A stretch of 19,279 nucleotides of DNA from Roseovarius sp. UBA6217 (lineage in GTDB: Bacteria; Pseudomonadota; Alphaproteobacteria; Rhodobacterales; Rhodobacteraceae): NCBI GenBank assembly GCA_002421985.1, contig DISF01000094.1, forward strand, positions 1 through 19,279. Direction: 5' to 3'. Positions 13,924 to 19,279 of the stretch are shown piece after piece (position 1 is the first letter of the stretch; every line of letters begins with the position of its first letter). Both the position numbers and the translations under genes were made by a program. Under the pieces are notes generated by a model, which did no database searches, was not told the origin of the DNA, and saw nothing but the letters and a program-made list of their open reading frames with translations.

Positions 13924-13952
13924 GCTATAGGGCCAAGGGCGCGCGGGATCAA
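13924..13952 (-). promoter_or_regulatory. Sigma-70-type promoter of dapD
   Basis: On the minus strand TTGATC (13952-13947) and TATAGC (13929-13924) are separated by exactly 17 bases. Transcription would begin about 30 bases before the dapD ATG. Confidence 0.5.
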
Positions 13953-14168
13953 TGCGCTGGCGTGCCGGCCCACGGTGCCCGAGGTGAGTTGCTCGCGCTC
14001 CGGCAGGACGACACCGGACCAGCCCGGTTTCGTGAGGTGCCAGGCCAGCGAACGGCCCGCCACGCCATCGGCGATGTCGGAATGATCGCCCTTGTCCGCC
14101 ACGAAGATATGCTTTTCCGGTCGCAGCCCGGTTGCCGCATCCAGAGTCCCGAGGGCAAATGTGATCAT
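13938..14168 (-). pseudogene. Decayed fusion remnant: GFA-like tail joined to FAD-oxidoreductase N-terminus
   Basis: A minus-strand frame starting at the ATG at 14168 reads MITFALGTLDAATGLRPEKH and then IFVADKGD. This resembles the C-terminal strand region of GFA (glutathione-dependent formaldehyde-activating) family proteins (LGTLDDP...HI.V). About 30 residues in, it changes to IADGVAGRSLAWHLTKPGWS and then GVVLPEREQLTSGT. That resembles the N-terminal FAD-binding segment of dimethylglycine/sarcosine dehydrogenase-like proteins, where IGGGVVGCSVAYHL...GW..VVLLER..LTSGTTWHAA is typical. The GxGxxG fingerprint is damaged (ADGVAG). The frame runs on without homology-like sequence. No zinc-binding half of a GFA protein and no remaining oxidoreductase body are present. 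Both identities are by pattern only. Confidence 0.45.
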
Positions 14169-14301
14169 CGGGGATGGAACACATAGCCATATTCCTCTGC
14201 CGGGGCGCTTGCATGGCCGAAGAGGAACCACATCGGCATTCGCAACACCGCGCCCCCTTTTCGCGGATGACGAGGCGCGCGCATCGTGCTAGGTGCGGGG
14301 C

Positions 14302-16557
14302 ATGAGCCAGATGCCCTCCAAGGCGGAGATCCTGCAATGGATTTCCGACAACCCGACCCTCACCGCGAAGCGCGATATCGCCAAGGCCTTTGGGATCAAG
14401 GGGGCCGGGCGGATCGACCTCAAGCGCGTGCTGCGCGAGCTCGAATCCGAGGGCCATCTTGAGAAACGCAAGAAGACCTATCGCGACCCCGAGCGCCTGC
14501 CGCCGGTGAGCGTGGTGCAAATCAACGCGCTTACCCCAGATGGCGACTTGCTGGCGCGCCCGCTCGAATGGCATGGAGAGGGCGTGGAGCCGGTGATCCT
14601 GATGCTGCCGCGCGCCGCCGATCCTGCGCTGGCCGAGGGCGACCGCATTCTTGCCAAATTGCAGCTGGTGCAGGGCGAGGCGCATCATTACCTGGGCCGC
14701 CTCATCCGGCGTATCGGCCATAACCCGCGCAAGGTGCTGGGTATTTTCCGCAAGAGCGAAGAGGGCGGGCGCATCCTGCCCATCGACAAGGGCGAGGGCC
14801 GCGAATGGCTTGTCGCCCGCGATGCGACCGGGGGCGCGCAGGATGGCGAGCTTGTCGAGGCCGAACAGGCGGGGCCCGGGGGGCGGATGGGGCTGCCGCG
14901 CGCGCGGGTGCTTGACCGATTGGGCGACCCGAGCGCCCCCAAGGCCGTCTCGCTCATCGCGATCCATCAGCATGGCATCCCCGATGATTTCCCCGACGAG
15001 GTGATCGCCGAGGCCGACGCGATGAAACCCGCCGGGCTGAAGGGGCGCGACGATCTGCGCGATCTGCCGCTCATCACCATCGACCCGTGGGATGCGCGCG
15101 ACCATGACGACGCGGTTTATGCCCATGCCGATGACGACCCCGCCAATCCCGGCGGCCATGTCATCTGGGTCGCCATCGCCGATGTGGCGTATTACGTGAG
15201 GTCTGGCTCGGCGCTCGATACCGAGGCGCGCAAGCGCGGCAATTCGAGCTATTTCCCCGACCGCGTGGTGCCGATGCTGCCCGACCGGCTGTCGGGCGAT
15301 CTGTGCAGCCTGCACGAGGGCGTGCCGCGCCCCTGCATTGCCGTGCGGATGCAGATTGATGCGACGGGCGAGAAGATCGGGCATCGATTCGTGCGCGGGT
15401 TGATGCGCTCGGCGGCGTCATTGACCTATGAAGAGGTGCAGGCGGCGATGGATGGCGCGCCGGGTGACAAGGCCGCGCCGCTGCTCGATGAGGTGATCCG
15501 GCCGCTTTACGCCGCCTATGCCGCGCTGGCAGACGCGCGCCAGAGGCGGCAACCGCTCGATCTTGACCTGCCAGAGCGCAAGGTGGTGCTGAGCGACGAG
15601 GGCCGCGTGACCTCGGTGCGCTATGCCGAGCGGCTCGATGCGCACCGGCTGATCGAGGAATGCATGGTTCTGGCCAATGTGGCCGCTGCCGAGGCGCTGA
15701 ACGCGCGCAAGAGCCCGCTCTTGTTCCGCGTCCACGAAGAGCCGCCGACGGAAAAGCTCGACGCGCTGCGCGAGGTGGCGCAGGCGGCGGGGCTGGTGCT
15801 GGCCAAGGGGCAGGTTCTGCGCACCGCGCATCTCAACGCGCTGCTCAATGCCGCGCGCGATACCGATCATGCCGAGATCATCAACATGTCCACCCTGCGC
15901 GCGATGACGCAGGCCTATTACACGCCGCAGAATTTCGGCCATTTTGGCCTGTCATTACAGGCATATGCGCATTTCACCTCGCCCATCCGGCGCTATGCCG
16001 ACCTGATCGTGCATCGCGCGCTCATCACCGCGCATGGCTGGGGCCGCGACGGGCTGAGCGCCGCCGAAATCGAGGGGCTGGATGCAACCGCGCAGCATAT
16101 CTCCGATACCGAGCGCCGCTCTATGGCGGCCGAGCGCGACACCAATGACCGCTATCTTGCCGCCTTTCTGTCCGAGCGTCTGGGCGAGGAATTCACCGGC
16201 AAGATCAGCGGTATCGCGCGCTTTGGCGTGTTCGTGAAGCTGGATGAGACCGGCGCGGATGGCCTTGTGCCGATGCGCGCGCTGGGGCGCGAGTATTTCC
16301 ATTTCGACCGCGAGCGCGGCACCCTGATGGGCGCGGAAACGGGGCGGATCATATCGCTCGGGCAGCGGGTGACGGTGCGGCTTGCCGAGGCGGCACCGGT
16401 CTCGGGCGGGCTTGCGTTTGACCTGATCGAGATCGAGGGCGCGCATGTGCCCAAAGGCCCGGCCAAGGCGCATGGCAAACCGCCCCGGCACAAGATCGGC
16501 GCGGCGCGGCGTAAATCGGCCAAGCTCAAGCGCAAGGCCGCGCGCAAGCCGGGCTGA
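14302..16557 (+). CDS. rnr: Ribonuclease R
   Basis: RNase R is a processive 3'-5' exoribonuclease that degrades structured RNA, tmRNA-tagged messages and rRNA fragments in the cytoplasm. The 751-aa protein has an N-terminal winged-helix region (about 5-65, with AKRDIAKAFGIKGAGRIDLK), cold-shock-type OB domains (about 65-230), and the RNB catalytic domain (about 250-600). The RNB acidic motif IDPWDARDHDDA (260-271) supplies the Mg2+ ligands. An S1 domain (about 630-710, FTGKISGIARFGVFVKL) and a strongly basic tail (KPPRHKIGAARRKSAKLKRK) follow. The ATG at 14302 matches the usual MS.MPSKAEIL start; a GTG at 14293 is in frame but less likely. The ribosome binding site is weak. The gene stands alone on the plus strand, divergent from dapD. 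Confidence 0.96.
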   Translation: MSQMPSKAEILQWISDNPTLTAKRDIAKAFGIKGAGRIDLKRVLRELESEGHLEKRKKTYRDPERLPPVSVVQINALTPDGDLLARPLEWHGEGVEPVILMLPRAADPALAEGDRILAKLQLVQGEAHHYLGRLIRRIGHNPRKVLGIFRKSEEGGRILPIDKGEGREWLVARDATGGAQDGELVEAEQAGPGGRMGLPRARVLDRLGDPSAPKAVSLIAIHQHGIPDDFPDEVIAEADAMKPAGLKGRDDLRDLPLITIDPWDARDHDDAVYAHADDDPANPGGHVIWVAIADVAYYVRSGSALDTEARKRGNSSYFPDRVVPMLPDRLSGDLCSLHEGVPRPCIAVRMQIDATGEKIGHRFVRGLMRSAASLTYEEVQAAMDGAPGDKAAPLLDEVIRPLYAAYAALADARQRRQPLDLDLPERKVVLSDEGRVTSVRYAERLDAHRLIEECMVLANVAAAEALNARKSPLLFRVHEEPPTEKLDALREVAQAAGLVLAKGQVLRTAHLNALLNAARDTDHAEIINMSTLRAMTQAYYTPQNFGHFGLSLQAYAHFTSPIRRYADLIVHRALITAHGWGRDGLSAAEIEGLDATAQHISDTERRSMAAERDTNDRYLAAFLSERLGEEFTGKISGIARFGVFVKLDETGADGLVPMRALGREYFHFDRERGTLMGAETGRIISLGQRVTVRLAEAAPVSGGLAFDLIEIEGAHVPKGPAKAHGKPPRHKIGAARRKSAKLKRKAARKPG

Positions 16558-16574
16558 GCGCGGCCACTATCAAA

Positions 16575-16618
16575 GCAATTTCAGAAAAAGTTGATAGACT
16601 TTTTCGGTTCGAAATTGC
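16575..16618. repeat. Nested palindromic element I downstream of rnr
   Basis: An outer perfect 8-bp pair, GCAATTTC (16575-16582) with GAAATTGC (16611-16618), encloses an inner perfect 7-bp pair, AAAAAGT (16585-16591) with ACTTTTT (16598-16604). It is AT-rich in a GC-rich genome. It lies 17 bases after the rnr stop and could act as a weak terminator, since the inner arm gives ACTTTTT. Its form is more like a small mobile or interspersed repeat. Confidence 0.6.
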
Positions 16619-16654
16619 GACAACTCAATCATTCAGAGTGTTTTGGTGTTTCAA

Positions 16655-16717
16655 CGAAAAACCGAAGCGCTCTAGCGGATCGTCGCGCGGGCGCGACAGG
16701 ATCGCTTTCGGTTTTCG
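16655..16717. repeat. Nested palindromic element II upstream of the transglycosylase gene
   Basis: The outer arms CGAAAAACCGAAGCG (16655-16669) and CGCTTTCGGTTTTCG (16703-16717) pair with two one-base offsets. Between them lies a perfect inner palindrome, GTCGCGC (16682-16688) with GCGCGAC (16691-16697). From memory, similar CGAAAAACCGAAGCGCTCTAG motifs recur between genes in Rhodobacteraceae, which would make this an interspersed repeat; this needs a genome search. The arms end in T-runs on both strands, so it may double as a bidirectional terminator. Confidence 0.6.
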
Positions 16718-16734
16718 CCGGACCGCGCTATACT
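16706..16734 (+). promoter_or_regulatory. Possible promoter of the transglycosylase gene
   Basis: TATACT (16729-16734) is a good -10 box, 35 bases before the ATG at 16769. The matching -35 at 17-base spacing, TTTCGG (16706-16711), is poor and lies inside the right arm of the palindromic element. Confidence 0.35.
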
Positions 16735-16768
16735 TGTGCAAAGACATCCGGGCAGACGGAGGCGGGCA

Positions 16769-18109
16769 ATGCGGGCGACACTTATCGGAATTTCGGGCGT
16801 GCTGTGTTTATGTGCCGGCGGGGCTGCGGCCTCGGTGACGGAATCCATGCGCCCGCAATCGCGCCCCGGCTCTGGCGTGGTGAGTGCGGCGGCGGTGGTC
16901 TCGGTGGATGTGCCGGTGCGCAGTCTGCGGCCCAAGGCGCGGCCTGACGCGGCGCGGGGGGCAGCGCAGAGCGCGGTCGTGACGCTGGCGAGCGGTGATG
17001 CCGGGTTTGACAACTGGATCAGGGGATTTCGCGCCCGCGCGGCGGCGCAGGGCATTCGGCCCGACGTGTTCGACCGCGCCTTTGCCGATGCGCGCTATGA
17101 CCCCGAGGTGGTGGCCAGGGATCGCAACCAGTCCGAATTCAAGCGCGAGATATGGGACTATCTTGACGCGGCGGTATCGCCCAAGCGGGTGGAGGACGGG
17201 CAGGCCGCGCTGCGCCGTCACCGCCGCGTGCTGGAGCGGATCGAGGCCCATTACGGCGTCGAGAAAGAGATCGTGACCGCGGTCTGGGGGATGGAGAGCA
17301 CCTACGGCACCCGCCTTGGCGATCTGCCGCTCATTGGCTCGATGGCGACGCTGGCCTATGACGGGCGGCGCGGCGCGTTTTTCGAGAAACAGTTGATCGC
17401 GGCGCTGCAAATCCTGCAATCGGGCGATGTGACACCCGAGCGGATGAAAGGCTCCTGGGCCGGGGCGATGGGGCACACGCAATTCATGCCGACCTCCTAT
17501 CTTGCCTATGCGGTGGATTTCACCGGCGACGGGCGGCGCGACGTGTGGTCGGATGATCCGACCGACGCGCTTGCCTCTACCGCCGCCTATCTCAAGCGGT
17601 TCGGCTGGCGCAAGGGGATGCCCTGGGGCATCGAGGTGCGGGTGCCGCGCGGGGCGTCCTTTGGCGAGGTGACACGGATGCCGTCCGAATGGGCGGCGCG
17701 GGGCGTGGTGGGGATCGACGGGCGCGCGGTGCGCGATTTTGGCGCGGCGCGCATCCTGCAACCGGCGGGGCCTGCGGGGGCGTCGTTCATGGTGTTTGCC
17801 AATTTCGATGTCATCAAGCGCTATAACAACTCCAACGCCTACGCGCTGGGGGTGGGCCATCTCGCCGACCGGATCGCGGGCGGGCCGGAAATACAGGCAA
17901 GCTGGCCGCGCGGCTATGATCCGCTCTCATTCGAGGAGCGCAAGGAGATGCAGCGCCGCCTGCGCGACAAGGGCTTTGGCGTGGAAGAGATCGACGGGAT
18001 CATCGGGCCGAACACCGTGGCCGCGATCCGCGCCTTTCAGAAATCGGTTGGCGCGGCGCAAGACGGGGTGCCCTCCAAGCAGTTTCTGGCGCTGTTGCGG
18101 CGATCGTGA
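16769..18109 (+). CDS. MltB-family lytic murein transglycosylase with peptidoglycan-binding domain
   Basis: This 446-aa exported enzyme probably cleaves the MurNAc-GlcNAc bond in peptidoglycan, forming 1,6-anhydro ends. Residues 1-21 are a signal peptide without a clear lipobox, although Cys13 and Cys15 sit in its core. A Pro/Arg-rich linker (25-70) leads to the catalytic SLT_2 domain (about 76-370). The catalytic Glu176 lies in AVWGMESTYG, and GAMGHTQFMPTSYLAYAVDF (232-251) and NNSNAYALGVGHLADRI are further family motifs. A C-terminal PG_binding_1 domain (about 385-444) contains LRDKGFGVEEIDGIIGPNT. GGAGG lies 6 bases before the ATG. It acts in the periplasm. It ends only 20 bases from the convergent lectin gene. 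Confidence 0.94.
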   Translation: MRATLIGISGVLCLCAGGAAASVTESMRPQSRPGSGVVSAAAVVSVDVPVRSLRPKARPDAARGAAQSAVVTLASGDAGFDNWIRGFRARAAAQGIRPDVFDRAFADARYDPEVVARDRNQSEFKREIWDYLDAAVSPKRVEDGQAALRRHRRVLERIEAHYGVEKEIVTAVWGMESTYGTRLGDLPLIGSMATLAYDGRRGAFFEKQLIAALQILQSGDVTPERMKGSWAGAMGHTQFMPTSYLAYAVDFTGDGRRDVWSDDPTDALASTAAYLKRFGWRKGMPWGIEVRVPRGASFGEVTRMPSEWAARGVVGIDGRAVRDFGAARILQPAGPAGASFMVFANFDVIKRYNNSNAYALGVGHLADRIAGGPEIQASWPRGYDPLSFEERKEMQRRLRDKGFGVEEIDGIIGPNTVAAIRAFQKSVGAAQDGVPSKQFLALLRRS

Positions 18110-18129
18110 GCGCGCACGGTCTCGCGCCG

Positions 18130-18483
18130 TCACTCGATATCGCGCCAGTCATCCTCGTGATGGGCGGCCCCTATGGCCATCCAGCCCGCCCGGACGCGGG
18201 CGATGCGGCTGTCACCCCATGTACGAAAAACGATGTCGAACCCGTCTGTGGCGATATTCTCGGCGCAGATCTCCATGCGCGCGTTGGCCCCCCGGTCGGC
18301 ATCCCAGAGCGACAGGGCGACATGCACCAGCGGTGCGACGCGGAAGGGCGGATCGAACACCACCCGCTTGCGCCGTTCGCGATCGCCTTGGCCCGTCCAC
18401 ATATCGCCGCCATTGGTGTGGTCGTTAAACAGCGCCTCATCGCCTTGCGCGATCCCTATCGCCTCTCTTAGCAGAACCTGCAT
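18130..18483 (-). CDS. H-type lectin domain protein
   Basis: This 117-aa protein is mostly one H-type lectin domain (about 38-106). It shows the family pattern of a first strand RKRVVFDPPF, the central VHVALSLWDADRGANARMEI (53-72), then AENIATDGFDIVFRTWGDSR (74-93) and the closing VRAGWMAIGA (97-106). These domains bind carbohydrate, classically N-acetylgalactosamine, in discoidin and snail agglutinins. The bacterial role is unknown. There is no signal peptide, so the protein is probably cytoplasmic, odd for a sugar-binding protein. GGAGG lies 5 bases before the ATG at 18483. It follows the ATP synthase operon on the same strand, 112 bases after atpC and beyond its terminator. It converges with the transglycosylase gene. 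Confidence 0.85.
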   Translation of the reverse strand: MQVLLREAIGIAQGDEALFNDHTNGGDMWTGQGDRERRKRVVFDPPFRVAPLVHVALSLWDADRGANARMEICAENIATDGFDIVFRTWGDSRIARVRAGWMAIGAAHHEDDWRDIE

Positions 18484-18540
18484 CGCCCCTCCGCTTCGCT
18501 GGTCCGGCACGGTAACCGGTCCGGCGCGAAATGAGAACGC

Positions 18541-18569
18541 CAAAAGAAAAGGGCCGCATGATGCGGCCC
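18541..18569 (-). terminator. Intrinsic terminator of the ATP synthase operon
   Basis: On the minus strand GGGCCGCA (18569-18562) pairs perfectly with TGCGGCCC (18558-18551) across a 3-nt loop. The stem is followed by TTTTCTTTTG. It lies 27 bases after the atpC stop. Confidence 0.88.
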
Positions 18570-18595
18570 CTGGCGGTTGGAACGGGTGCGGGGCC

Positions 18596-19021
18596 TCAGT
18601 TGGACGACATGCCGATATGATCGCCCAAGGCGACCATATCCGCGAGCAGCTTGGTCGCGTTGTCCACGATGCCCGGCTGGTCGGCCTGCGTCTCTTGCGC
18701 GCGGGCAAGACGCTCTGTCGCCTCGTCGACCATCGCCTTGAACGCCGCCTGTGTCATATCCTCGCGCGCCAGCGCACGCTCGGCCAGAATAGAGATGCTT
18801 TCGCCGTTGATCTCGGCAAAGCCGCCGGTGACGACATATTCCTTGTCACCATCCGCCGCCGAGACCCGGACGATGCCGGGGCGCAGCGTGGTGATGAGCG
18901 GCGCGTGGTCGGGCAGGGCGGTCATGTCGCCCTCGGCACCGGGGATGAGCACCTCGCGCGCCGCGACCGACGCCAGAAGGCGCTCGGGACTCACGAGATC
19001 GAATTGCACTGTCTCAGCCAT
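18596..19021 (-). CDS. atpC: ATP synthase F1 epsilon subunit
   Basis: AtpC is the epsilon subunit of the F1 central stalk; it couples rotation to the c-ring and can inhibit ATP hydrolysis. The 141-aa protein has the standard two parts. The N-terminal beta sandwich (about 1-86) contains VQFDLVSPERLLAS, VLIPGAEGDMTALPDHAPLI and EYVVTGGFAEINGESISILA. The C-terminal helical hairpin (about 87-135) contains REDMTQAAFKAMVDEATERL. The ATG at 19021 has AAGGAGG 5 bases upstream. It follows atpD by 64 bases in the usual atpHAGDC order, and a strong terminator closes the operon. Confidence 0.97.
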   Translation of the reverse strand: MAETVQFDLVSPERLLASVAAREVLIPGAEGDMTALPDHAPLITTLRPGIVRVSAADGDKEYVVTGGFAEINGESISILAERALAREDMTQAAFKAMVDEATERLARAQETQADQPGIVDNATKLLADMVALGDHIGMSSN

Positions 19022-19053
19022 ATCGGCCTCCTTCTTGGTGGCAGGTGGCAGGT

Positions 19054-19076
19054 GGCGGGCCGGTTGGTGGCCCGCC
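19054..19076 (-). other. Intercistronic hairpin between atpD and atpC
   Basis: GGCGGGCC (19054-19061) and GGCCCGCC (19069-19076) are perfect complements around a 7-nt loop, with no T-run. It ends 32 bases before the atpC ATG. A short direct repeat, CCACCTG twice, lies between the hairpin and the ribosome binding site. It could stabilise the upstream mRNA or tune the beta to epsilon ratio. Confidence 0.5.
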
Positions 19077-19085
19077 ATGCGGCGC

Positions 19086-19279
19086 TTAGGCTGCGGCTGC
19101 GGCCATGCGTTCGGCCTTGGCGATCACGTCCTCGATGCCGCCCACCATGTAGAACGCGCCCTCGGGGAGGTGGTCATACTCGCCCGCGACCACGGCCTTG
19201 AACGAGCGGATCGTTTCCTCGAGCGGCACCTGAATGCCGTCGGAGCCGGTGAAGACCTTGGCCACGTCGAAGGGCTGCG
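19086..19279 (-). CDS. atpD: ATP synthase F1 beta subunit, C-terminal fragment
   Basis: The last 63 codons of atpD are present; the rest lies beyond the window edge. The translated end includes QPFDVAKVFTGSDGIQVPLE, ETIRSFKAVVAGEYDHLPEG and AFYMVGGIEDVIAKAE, and it closes with RMAAAAA before TAA. This is the typical beta C-terminal helical domain. The beta subunit carries the catalytic nucleotide sites of F1. It is upstream of atpC in the same operon. Confidence 0.96.
   Translation of the reverse strand, partial: QPFDVAKVFTGSDGIQVPLEETIRSFKAVVAGEYDHLPEGAFYMVGGIEDVIAKAERMAAAAA

Noticed and set aside
13504..15384. Very long open frame on the minus strand opposite rnr and reaching into dapD
   Set aside because: It is antisense to two securely identified genes, has His/Arg/Ala-rich shadow composition, and is a by-product of high third-position GC.
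16808..17860. Minus-strand frame opposite the lytic transglycosylase
   Set aside because: It is antisense to a complete enzyme with signal peptide and catalytic Glu; composition is His/Arg/Pro-rich shadow.

Overview
The window is GC-rich alphaproteobacterial DNA that appears to come from two different genomic backgrounds. Bases 1 to about 9,000 use CTG for nearly all Leu and GGC for most Gly. The gene content there (DUF6635-like protein beside a Lon-type protease, Cys-less DJ-1 protein, speD-speE) suggests a Rhodospirillales-like organism. Bases from about 9,060 to the end use many GGG, CTT, CTC and TTG codons, and carry a set that looks Rhodobacteraceae-like (dapD, rnr, a MltB-type transglycosylase, an H-type lectin beside atpC-atpD). 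The switch falls inside one gene, rfbC, at its most conserved motif. It may be an assembly chimera or a recombination point; this is inference from codon use and gene content.

Left part: a tRNA-Gly(CCC) with promoter and terminator; a secreted tandem PRC-barrel protein on the minus strand behind a textbook EcfG (general stress) promoter; a probable minus-strand operon of a DUF6635-like protein and a 788-aa AAA/Lon-type protease; a divergent SMP-30/gluconolactonase-family gene; a DJ-1/PfpI-fold protein without its catalytic Cys, closed by a strong terminator; an 18-bp tandem repeat abutting a truncated GNAT gene; and the polyamine operon speD-speE, whose ORFs overlap by 4 bases.

Right part: rfbC and a glycerate 2-kinase on the plus strand, a small secreted protein, then a minus-strand block with an outer-membrane barrel protein, a small gene interrupted by an in-frame TGA (with tandem copies of its own 3' end), and dapD. 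A decayed remnant joining a GFA-like tail to an FAD-oxidoreductase N-terminus lies between dapD and rnr. RNase R is followed by two nested palindromic elements, a periplasmic transglycosylase, and a convergent H-type lectin gene beside the end of the ATP synthase operon (atpC complete, atpD cut by the window edge).

I see no prophage, insertion sequence, CRISPR array or obvious new multi-gene system. The most interesting points are the hybrid rfbC, the TGA-split small gene with its duplicated terminus, the nucleophile-less DJ-1 protein, and the nested repeats upstream of the transglycosylase gene.
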